This document shows positions 58,006 through 64,000 of a stretch of 64,000 nt of DNA, one piece after another. The DNA is taken from the NCBI RefSeq assembly GCF_042646385.1, contig NZ_JBHRTO010000001.1:124001-188000 (forward strand). The letters run 5' to 3'. The notes under the pieces are model-generated. The model was given only the letters and a program-made list of their open reading frames with translations. It did not search any database and was not told the DNA's origin. Every line of letters starts with the position of its first letter. Positions within the stretch are counted from its first letter, which is position 1. The translations under genes were made by a program, and so were the position numbers. This DNA comes from Cypionkella sinensis. GTDB lineage: Bacteria; Pseudomonadota; Alphaproteobacteria; Rhodobacterales; Rhodobacteraceae.

Positions 58006-58937
58006 GTGTTCCAATCCAGCGCGGGGCCGACTGGCACAAGGCCGACCGGGTTCAGGGTTTTGATCGAGTAATAGCCGCGCTTGATATGGTCAATGTTGAC
58101 CGTTTCACGCACACCGGGAACAGCCAGAACGCGCAGCATATAGGCTTGCAGATGCGGGTAATCGGCGATGCGTTTCAGGTTGGTCTTGAACAGGCCGTGG
58201 TAGGCCGCGTCAAAGCGGATCAGGGTGACGAAAGCGCGGATATCGGTTTCGGTCAGGGCGGCCCCGTGCAGATAGGGGCGGTTGTCGGAGAGGCGGGCTT
58301 CCAGACTGTCGAGGCAGGCGAACACATCGGCGAAGGCGGCTTCATAGGCGGTTTGGGTGGTGGCAAAGCCCGCGCGATAGACGCCGTTGTTCAGTGCGGG
58401 ATAGATCGCATCGTTCAGCGCGTCGATCTCGGCACGCAGCGCTTCGGGGTAAAGATCGGGGCCAGAGGCGAGGTTGCCAAAGCCCGAGTTCAGCATCCGC
58501 AGGATGTCCGCCGATTCGTTGTTGACCAAAGTGTCGGTCTGTTTGTCCCACAGAACCGGCACGGTGGCGCGGCCCGAGACATGCGGATCGGCGCGGGTGT
58601 AAAGCTCGTGCATATAGGTGGCCCCGTGCAGGTGATCGGGCGTGCTGCCGGGATAGCTGCCAAAGCGCCAGCCTTGATCGGTCAGCGTGGGCTCTACCAC
58701 CGACACACTGATCGCCGATTCGAGGCCTTTGATCTTGCGCGCAATCAGGGTGCGCGAGGCCCAGGGGCAGATCAGCGCGACGTAAAGGTGATAGCGCCCG
58801 GCCTCGGCCTTGAAGCCGGATGCGCCGTCAGGGGTGATCCAGTTGCGAAAGCTCGATTGCTGGCGCACGAAGCCACCTTGCGCGTCTTTCGCCTGCACCG
58901 GCTGCCAGTTTTCCTGCCATTTGCCATCGACCAGCAT
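58002..58937 (-). CDS. Glutathionyl-hydroquinone reductase (Ecm4/YqjG type)
   Basis: 311 residues. FRNWITPDG, catalytic Cys in YHLYVALICPWASRTLI, and GSYPGSTPDHLHGATYMHELY are hallmarks of xi-class glutathione transferases, which reduce glutathionyl-hydroquinones. Part of the LysR-DoxX-VOC-Ecm4-hydrolase run, suggesting quinone or aromatic stress defence. Confidence 0.93.
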   Translation of the reverse strand: MLVDGKWQENWQPVQAKDAQGGFVRQQSSFRNWITPDGASGFKAEAGRYHLYVALICPWASRTLIARKIKGLESAISVSVVEPTLTDQGWRFGSYPGSTPDHLHGATYMHELYTRADPHVSGRATVPVLWDKQTDTLVNNESADILRMLNSGFGNLASGPDLYPEALRAEIDALNDAIYPALNNGVYRAGFATTQTAYEAAFADVFACLDSLEARLSDNRPYLHGAALTETDIRAFVTLIRFDAAYHGLFKTNLKRIADYPHLQAYMLRVLAVPGVRETVNIDHIKRGYYSIKTLNPVGLVPVGPALDWNT

Positions 58938-58938
58938 G

Positions 58939-59748
58939 TTACGCCGCTTTCGGTGACAGGGTGATCGGGGTGCCCCAAGGGTCGGTCAGGGCGGCGGGGA
59001 GTTTGGCACGCAGGGCGGCAAGTGGGGCAGGGTCCACCAGAATCTCCAGATCGGCCAGCCCAGTGGATGGGAAATTTCGCGGGCCAGCGCCACGGCTGTT
59101 CCAGGTGTTGGTCGCCAAATGGTGATGGTAGCCGCCCGCGCCGTAGAAGGCAGCACCGGGGTAGTGGGTGGTGATCTCAAACCCCAAAGCGCCGTTGTAG
59201 AACGCCTCGGCCTCGGGCACAGCGCCGGTTTGCAGATGGACATGGCCCACCACGGTGCCCGCCGGGGCTTCGGCGAAAGGGGCCTTCGCGCTGGCGGCGA
59301 GGTTGTTCAGATCAAGCCCGATGGTGGCCATCTGGATCTGGCCGTTCTGATGTTTCCACGCGCTGCGGGGGCGGTCGACATAGACTTCGATGCCATTGCC
59401 TTCGGGGTCTGACAGATAAATCGCCTCACTGACCAGGTGGTCAGAAGCCCCCTCCAGCGGCAGGCGGGTTTGCGAGGCGTGCAGCAGCCACGCGCCCAGA
59501 TCGGCGCGGCTGGGCAGCAGGAAGGCGGTGTGAAACAGCCCCGCCTCTTTCGGGCTGCGCCGCCGCGCGGCCTTGTCGGCGCGCAGTTCCAGCAGCGTGG
59601 TGTTGCCCGCGCCAAGGCGCAGGGTTTCGCCGTCATTGGCCAGTTCGACCAAGCCAAGCGCTTGTTTATAAAAGGAGGCGACACGCCCGATGTCATTCAC
59701 CGTCAGGGCGACGCGGCCGATTTCCATGGGAGCTGATGCAGTGGACAT
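58939..59748 (-). CDS. Two-domain VOC family dioxygenase/glyoxalase-like protein (CatE-like)
   Basis: 269 residues with two VOC modules (IGRVALTVNDIGRVASFYKQALGL and GHVHLQTGAVPEAEAFYNGALGFE). Metal-ligand candidates: His in GLFHTAF and the Glu in GNGIEVY. Resembles ring-cleavage or thiol-lyase VOC proteins that accompany DoxX and quinone reductases. Confidence 0.87.
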   Translation of the reverse strand: MSTASAPMEIGRVALTVNDIGRVASFYKQALGLVELANDGETLRLGAGNTTLLELRADKAARRRSPKEAGLFHTAFLLPSRADLGAWLLHASQTRLPLEGASDHLVSEAIYLSDPEGNGIEVYVDRPRSAWKHQNGQIQMATIGLDLNNLAASAKAPFAEAPAGTVVGHVHLQTGAVPEAEAFYNGALGFEITTHYPGAAFYGAGGYHHHLATNTWNSRGAGPRNFPSTGLADLEILVDPAPLAALRAKLPAALTDPWGTPITLSPKAA

Positions 59749-59769
59749 GTCGATTCTCCGATTGTGAGG

Positions 59770-60180
59770 TCAGTTCAGTTTGCGGCCAAGTGCGGCTGCG
59801 CCATCGCCCAGCAGGGCTTGCACCACAAGGGCGACGATCCAGAATGCCGGGTATTCCCAGCCGCCATTTTCGTTGGAAAACCAGAAGCCAGCGGCGAAAT
59901 GCACGGTGACGATGGCCCCCAGCAACACCGGAATCAAGGCCAATGCGACGATGCGGGTGCGGTAGCCCGCGATCAGCGCAAGGCCGCCCAGCAGCTCAAC
60001 AGCGATCACCAGATAGGCGAGCGGGCCGGGCAGGCCGATGCTTTGGAAAAAACCTGCGGTGCCTGCGGGGGTGAACACGAAGATTTTCAGGCCAGCATGG
60101 GCGAGAAACAGCGCGCCAAGGCTGACCCGCAGGATAAGCGCGGCAAGATCGGGGCGGTTTTGAGAGGGCAGGGCGGTCAT
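59770..60180 (-). CDS. DoxX family membrane protein
   Basis: 136 residues, four membrane helices: LILRVSLGALFLAHAGLKIF, FQSIGLPGPLAYLVIAVELLGGLALI, IVALALIPVLLGAIVTVHF and PAFWIVALVVQALLGDGAA. The DoxX core is clear. ATG at 60178-60180 with AAAGGAT upstream. Associated with quinone or sulfur redox; here near VOC and Ecm4 genes. Confidence 0.9.
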   Translation of the reverse strand: MTALPSQNRPDLAALILRVSLGALFLAHAGLKIFVFTPAGTAGFFQSIGLPGPLAYLVIAVELLGGLALIAGYRTRIVALALIPVLLGAIVTVHFAAGFWFSNENGGWEYPAFWIVALVVQALLGDGAAALGRKLN

Positions 60181-60288
60181 GGCGATGATCCTTTGGGTTT
60201 GGTCGGATGATCGCAACATAACTCTTGCCGCTGTGGTTGATAATTGTGCGGCATGGAAGATCATTGCATCCATATGGGAAGGAATGCT

Positions 60289-61170
60289 TCAAGCGGCTTG
60301 TGGCAGGTGCTGCGCCAGAAAATCAATCAGCACCCGCATTTTCAACGCCAGATGGCGGCCGGAGGGATAAAGCGCAAACACCGCCATCGGCGGTTCTTCG
60401 TGCTGCGTCAGCAGGCGCACCAACCGCCCGCTGGCAAGGCTTTCCGCCAGCACGAAATCGGGTGAGGCGGCGATGCCAAGCCCTGCCTCGGCGGCGATCA
60501 TGCAGGCAGAGGCGTTGGAGAAGGTCAGCCGACCTGTCACGGCAACGCTTTGATTTTGCGAGAAACTCCAGCGGTGTGGGTCGCGGTAATTGGTGTCGAT
60601 CAGGCAATCGTGGCTGGCCAGATCCTGCGGTGTCTGCGGCGTGCCGCGCTGCGCGAGATAGCCGGGGGCAGCAGCCACGATCAGTTGCGAGGTGCAAAGT
60701 TTGCGCGCGATCAGCGTGGTGTCGCGGGGCTTGCCCACCCGCACCGCCATGTCGAAGCCTTCATCGACAAGGTTCACCAGACGGTCGGAAAAATGCACTT
60801 CAAGTGCGATGTCGGGATAGGCCTTGGCGAAATCGGCCAGCAGCGGGGCAAGCCGGATGGTGCCAAAGCTGAGCGGCGCGCTAAGGCGGATCTTGCCGCG
60901 TGGCAGCAGGGCGGCGTTGCGGGTCTGGGTATCCAGCGCGTCAAATTCGTCAATCAGGCTGCGCAGGCGGTCGAAGTAAGCCTGTCCGGCTTCTGTCGCC
61001 GACAAAGCGCGGGTAGTGCGGTGGATCAGCCGCACGCCAAGATCGGATTCGAGTTTCGCCACCAGTTTCGAGGCCTGCCCCGAACTGGTGCCCAGCCGCT
61101 GCGCCGCCGCCGCAAAGCTGCCAGTTTCCAGCACAGTGACGAACATCCGTTCGCTCAGCAACCGATCCAT
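60289..61170 (-). CDS. LysR-family transcriptional regulator
   Basis: 293 residues with winged helix (FVTVLETGSFAAAAQRLGTSSGQASKLVAKLE) and substrate-binding domain. Directly upstream of doxX on the same strand (108-bp gap), so it probably controls the detoxification run downstream. CrgA/AaeR-like subgroup. Confidence 0.93.
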   Translation of the reverse strand: MDRLLSERMFVTVLETGSFAAAAQRLGTSSGQASKLVAKLESDLGVRLIHRTTRALSATEAGQAYFDRLRSLIDEFDALDTQTRNAALLPRGKIRLSAPLSFGTIRLAPLLADFAKAYPDIALEVHFSDRLVNLVDEGFDMAVRVGKPRDTTLIARKLCTSQLIVAAAPGYLAQRGTPQTPQDLASHDCLIDTNYRDPHRWSFSQNQSVAVTGRLTFSNASACMIAAEAGLGIAASPDFVLAESLASGRLVRLLTQHEEPPMAVFALYPSGRHLALKMRVLIDFLAQHLPQAA

Positions 61171-61453
61171 GCGTGCGCTTTCAATGGGTAATCGGGTGAA
61201 GGGTAGCGCGATTGCTGCGGTTTGGGAAGCAACGCCACACGTCGCTGGAATTGCGCAAGCCGCAGGAGATGTTCAGAACATTCGGGAAAAGTGGCAGCCC
61301 GTAGGGCTTCCATTGGTATGTCTGCCAGCGTCTAGGACCGTCTAAAATCCCCATTGTTTCCAATCGCTTGCCCCATTGTGTCGTCTGCCGCCGTCTTGTG
61401 TTGTCCACCTGTTTCTGCCAAATTTCTGTAGTAGGAATTGAGTAGGATAGCAC

Positions 61454-62776
61454 ATGGCACGGGGTTCCGATCTTCTGGACGACAAGACGGTGAAGGCCAA
61501 GACGAAGCCCGGTCACTACCGCGACGGCAGGGGGCTTTACCTGCAAGTGTCGGTTTGGGGCACGAAGTCTTGGGTCTTCCGCTACACCATCAACGGCAAA
61601 ATGCGCGGCATGGGCCTTGGGTCGTATGAAGACGTTTCGTTGAAAGAAGCCCGCATTGAAGTTGATCGGCTTCGGGTGGTCGTTCGGGAAGGGCGTGATC
61701 CAGTCGAAGAACGCCGCACAAAGAAGGTCGTGCCTGACGCGCCGAAGGTCGTAACCTTTGCCGACGCGCTTGACGAATACATGAAGTCGGGCCGCATCGA
61801 AGACTTCCGCAGCGACAAGCACCGCAAGCAATGGCGGGCAAGCCTTGACCTTCATGCCGTGCCGAAGATCGGTGACAAGGATGTGGGCACCATCACGATT
61901 GACGACGTGAAGGAAGTTTTGAAGCCGATTTGGGCGACGAAGACCGACACGGCCCGCCGGGTTCGCGGTCGTATGGAAAGCGTGTTCGCTTGGGCGATTG
62001 ACGAAGGTTGCCGCGAAACAGACAACCCGGCGTCGCCGAAGACGCTTGAAGTCTGGATAGGGAACCAAAAGAAGGCCGAAGCGCAGAACCATCCTGCTAT
62101 CCCGCAAGCCGACTTGCCCACATGGTTCGCCGATCTTCGCCAACGCGAAGGCATGGCAGCACGGGCGCTAGAATTTGTGACCCTTTGCGCGTCGCGGTCG
62201 GGCGAAGTTCGCGGCGCAACATGGGGCGAAATCGACCTTGCGACGAAGATTTGGACTATCCCCGCCGTTCGCATGAAGATGAAAAAGCCGCATTCGGTGC
62301 CCTTGTCCGACGCCGCGATTGCCGTCTTGAAGGCGCTTCCGAACTTCGAAGCCGATCACAACGACCCGAAGGCGCTTGTCTTTCCGGCCCCCCGTGGTGG
62401 CGAAATGTCAGACGCCACGATTTCCGCCGTTATGAAGCGCATGAACGAAGCCAAGGCGAAGAAGAACGGCAAGGGCTGGATTGACCCGCATGTTCTGACA
62501 CAACCCGAAGACCCCGCCGAAACCCCGCAACCGCGCCCCGCCGTGCCGCATGGCCTTCGCAGCACCTTCAAGGATTGGGCGACCGAAGCGGGTATCGACA
62601 ACATTCAATCCGAAATCGCCCTAGCGCATCGCGTCGGCAACGAAGTCGAACAGCGTTATCGCCGAACCGATCTTGTTGAACAGCGCCGGGCCATGATGGC
62701 GGCTTGGGCGGGCTTCTGTCAGGGCGAAGCGGTCGCCGCAAAGGTCGTTCAACTGCGGGCGGGGGTTGCGCAATGA
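61454..62776 (+). CDS. P4-type tyrosine integrase
   Basis: 440 residues. DUF4102-type N-terminal arm-binding domain (LDDKTVKAKTKPGHYRDGRG...YTINGKMRGMGLGSYEDVSLKEAR), SAM-like core-binding domain, and a catalytic domain with Arg in LCASRSGEVRGATWGE, HGLRSTF and the Tyr in HRVGNEVEQRYRR. Codon use differs from the host genes upstream (GAA and CGC preferred over GAG and CGG). First gene of an integrative element. The 283 bp before it holds no tRNA that I can see. Confidence 0.93.
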   Translation: MARGSDLLDDKTVKAKTKPGHYRDGRGLYLQVSVWGTKSWVFRYTINGKMRGMGLGSYEDVSLKEARIEVDRLRVVVREGRDPVEERRTKKVVPDAPKVVTFADALDEYMKSGRIEDFRSDKHRKQWRASLDLHAVPKIGDKDVGTITIDDVKEVLKPIWATKTDTARRVRGRMESVFAWAIDEGCRETDNPASPKTLEVWIGNQKKAEAQNHPAIPQADLPTWFADLRQREGMAARALEFVTLCASRSGEVRGATWGEIDLATKIWTIPAVRMKMKKPHSVPLSDAAIAVLKALPNFEADHNDPKALVFPAPRGGEMSDATISAVMKRMNEAKAKKNGKGWIDPHVLTQPEDPAETPQPRPAVPHGLRSTFKDWATEAGIDNIQSEIALAHRVGNEVEQRYRRTDLVEQRRAMMAAWAGFCQGEAVAAKVVQLRAGVAQ

Positions 62777-63219
62777 CCCTGTTACCGTTCGGCGGGTTCG
62801 ACGCGACCTTGCCGCATTCCGGCGAAGAAGCGGGCAACCGTCTTGTGCAGATTGCAAACGCCATGACCTGTGGGCAACCCGTGCCGCCCGAACTTGCGCT
62901 TTGGTTCTTCCAAGCCGTGAAAATCGGTTTGACGCCACAAGGCGAAATCAACGCCGACCGCTTCATGCGGGCATTGGGGCTGTTGAATGCGGTCGGCGAC
63001 GACGGGAAGTATTCGGCGATATTCAAGGCGCATTGGTCTTCGCGATATGGCGAACTGAAAGCCTATCAACCGCGCAACGCCTTCAAGACGCTGATAGGCG
63101 AAATGGTCGCGGGCGGGGTCACAACGTTGCCAAGCCGCAGCACTGTCAACGCATGGCTAGACCGTTCGTTTGTTTCGCAACTGCCTTCACGCGAATACCT
63201 GCAAGTATCTGAAAACTAA
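62773..63219 (+). CDS. Hypothetical protein of the integrative element
   Basis: 148 residues; ATGA overlap with the integrase stop fixes the start. Acidic helical protein with LPSRSTVNAWLDRSFVSQLPSREYLQV near the end. No family recognised. Overlap suggests co-expression with the integrase. Confidence 0.7.
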   Translation: MTLLPFGGFDATLPHSGEEAGNRLVQIANAMTCGQPVPPELALWFFQAVKIGLTPQGEINADRFMRALGLLNAVGDDGKYSAIFKAHWSSRYGELKAYQPRNAFKTLIGEMVAGGVTTLPSRSTVNAWLDRSFVSQLPSREYLQVSEN

Positions 63220-63222
63220 TAA

Positions 63223-63253
63223 TTGTCCGGCAAATCCAGTCTTTGCCGGACAA
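63223..63253. terminator. Strong hairpin after the integrase unit
   Basis: TTGTCCGGCAAA-TCCAGTC-TTTGCCGGACAA, a 12-bp perfect stem right after the stop codon. A likely terminator. Confidence 0.7.
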
Positions 63254-63294
63254 GCCCCGACTTCCTGAATTGGTGCCCTAGCGGCTAGGTTGAC

Positions 63295-63310
63295 ACACAT
63301 AAACATGTGT
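63295..63310. promoter_or_regulatory. Palindromic operator and promoter of the AlpA-like gene
   Basis: ACACAT-AAAC-ATGTGT begins inside TTGACA (63290-63295), a good -35 element. A regulator binding here would block the promoter; autoregulation by the next gene is likely. Confidence 0.5.
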
Positions 63311-63322
63311 GGAGTGACCCAG

Positions 63323-63631
63323 ATGAACGCCTTGACCAATTCGACCGCCACCCCGGCGGAAGCCCCCAAGTTCACCCCCGCGTCGCTTGTGACGAACGCC
63401 CTGTTAGGGACCGCTGATTTGTGCAGCGTTTGCCGCGCATCACGGGCGACAATCTATGTCTGGATTTCGTCCGGGTTGATGGTTCCAGCGATTAAGTTGG
63501 GGTCGAAGTCTTCGGCGTATCCGGCTTCGGAAGTGAACGCCATTCTTGCCGCCCGTATCGCCGGAAAGTCTGACGACGAAATCCGCGCCTTGGTCGTTCA
63601 ACTGACCGAAGCCCGCAAGCATTGCGCGTAA
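63323..63631 (+). CDS. AlpA-like excisionase/transcriptional regulator
   Basis: 102 residues. MerR-like helix-turn-helix LCSVCRASRATIYVWISSGLMVPAIKLGSK, then YPASEVNAILAARIAGKSDDEI: the AlpA pattern. These proteins activate the integrase or act as directionality factors in P4-like elements. ATG with GGAG 8 bases upstream. Confidence 0.85.
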   Translation: MNALTNSTATPAEAPKFTPASLVTNALLGTADLCSVCRASRATIYVWISSGLMVPAIKLGSKSSAYPASEVNAILAARIAGKSDDEIRALVVQLTEARKHCA

Positions 63632-63632
63632 T

Positions 63633-63651
63633 GGCAGCCGTGTGGGCTGCC
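63633..63651. terminator. Hairpin after the AlpA-like gene
   Basis: GGCAGCC-GTGTG-GGCTGCC immediately after the stop, without a clear T-run. Confidence 0.55.
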
Positions 63652-63735
63652 GAAATATCAACTAAGAGTTTGAAGCAAAAGGGGAAAAATCTTGCCCGCG
63701 ATTGCTATTAAGAACCTAATACAGAATGGCCCGAA

Positions 63736-64000
63736 ATGCAGTCCGATACCCACAACCAACAGCTATCCGAAAAGGGCCGAATGGCGCTTCATTGGGCCAA
63801 ACTTGGCCTTTGCGTCTTCCCTGTCCAGAACGGAACGAAAGACAAGCTTCTTGCGGGCGGCTGGCAAACTGTTGCGTCGAATGATTTGGCGCAAGTTAAA
63901 CAATGGTGGACGGATAATTCTGACGCTAATATCGGCTGCAACCTTGCTAAATCGGGTTTGGTCGCGGTCGATGCCGACATTTACAAGCCCGAATGCGAGT
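63736..64000 (+). CDS. PrimPol (bifunctional primase/polymerase) domain replication protein, N-terminal part
   Basis: 88 codons visible, open at the right edge. The translation starts MQSDTHNQQLSEKGRMALHW and continues LGLCVFPVQNG and GGWQTVASNDLAQVKQWW, then SGLVAVDADIYKPE, with the D-x-D of the PrimPol active site. An in-frame stop lies 27 bases before the ATG, so this is the first start. Typical of replication genes in integrative elements and P4-like satellites. Confidence 0.85.
   Translation, partial: MQSDTHNQQLSEKGRMALHWAKLGLCVFPVQNGTKDKLLAGGWQTVASNDLAQVKQWWTDNSDANIGCNLAKSGLVAVDADIYKPECE

Noticed and set aside
61171..61453. tRNA gene as the integration target
   Set aside because: No cloverleaf, T-loop or CCA-proximal sequence could be found by eye; the target remains unknown.

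Overview
The window looks like a chromosomal contig of a GC-rich alphaproteobacterium of the Rhodobacter/Paracoccus group (Rhodobacteraceae sensu lato). This rests on gene content and order rather than on a marker gene. The window has the phaZ-phaC-phaP-phaR polyhydroxyalkanoate cluster, an mraZ-rsmH-ftsL-ftsI-murE-murF-mraY-murD division cluster, a DUF3572 gene beside a PleD-like gene, and a 71-residue DUF1127 protein followed by CCUCCUCCC-loop small RNAs, an arrangement known from Rhodobacter sphaeroides. I found no rRNA, tRNA or CRISPR array.

Layout. 1-4.3 kb: end of a glyoxalase gene, a TbpB-like lipoprotein with its Slam-type outer-membrane partner, then thyA-folA. 4.3-8.5 kb: a ynjF-ynjB-ynjC-ynjD transporter operon on the minus strand. 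8.6-13.5 kb: acyltransferase, small membrane proteins, an ArsC-like protein, a cold-shock protein and thrS. 13.6-21.6 kb: two alpha/beta hydrolases (the second lacks its nucleophile), then the PHA cluster with operator-like CTGC-N3-GCAG palindromes, a LysR regulator and a PhnA-type protein. 21.8-28.2 kb: pyruvate carboxylase and a UvrD helicase with two unusual insertions. 28.6-30.5 kb: a BenE-type transporter and, on the same strand, a DUF1127 gene followed by twelve CCTCCTCCC hairpins. 30.9-42.9 kb: mrp and the division/murein cluster, interrupted by a reversed outer-membrane protein gene. 43.1-52.8 kb: Nudix, DUF983, an EF-hand/ECF-sigma group, a PleD-like diguanylate cyclase, DUF3572, a HAD phosphatase, an MttB-family methyltransferase, and an H-NOX/diguanylate cyclase pair. 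52.8-61.2 kb: a sulfate ABC operon divergent from an Lrp-type regulator, then a LysR-led operon with DoxX, VOC, glutathionyl-hydroquinone reductase and a hydrolase. 61.4-64 kb: left part of an integrative element (tyrosine integrase, hypothetical, AlpA-like regulator, PrimPol replication protein) running off the end.

How it fits together. The pha genes make, coat and degrade storage polyester, and the same palindrome lies in front of pyruvate carboxylase and the DUF1127 gene, so carbon storage may be co-ordinated with anaplerosis and stress RNA output. Two cyclic-di-GMP synthases (one with a Glu at the usual phospho-Asp position, one paired with a heme sensor) lie within 6 kb of each other. 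Intergenic regions are unusually rich in dispersed palindromes and hairpin modules, several present two to four times.
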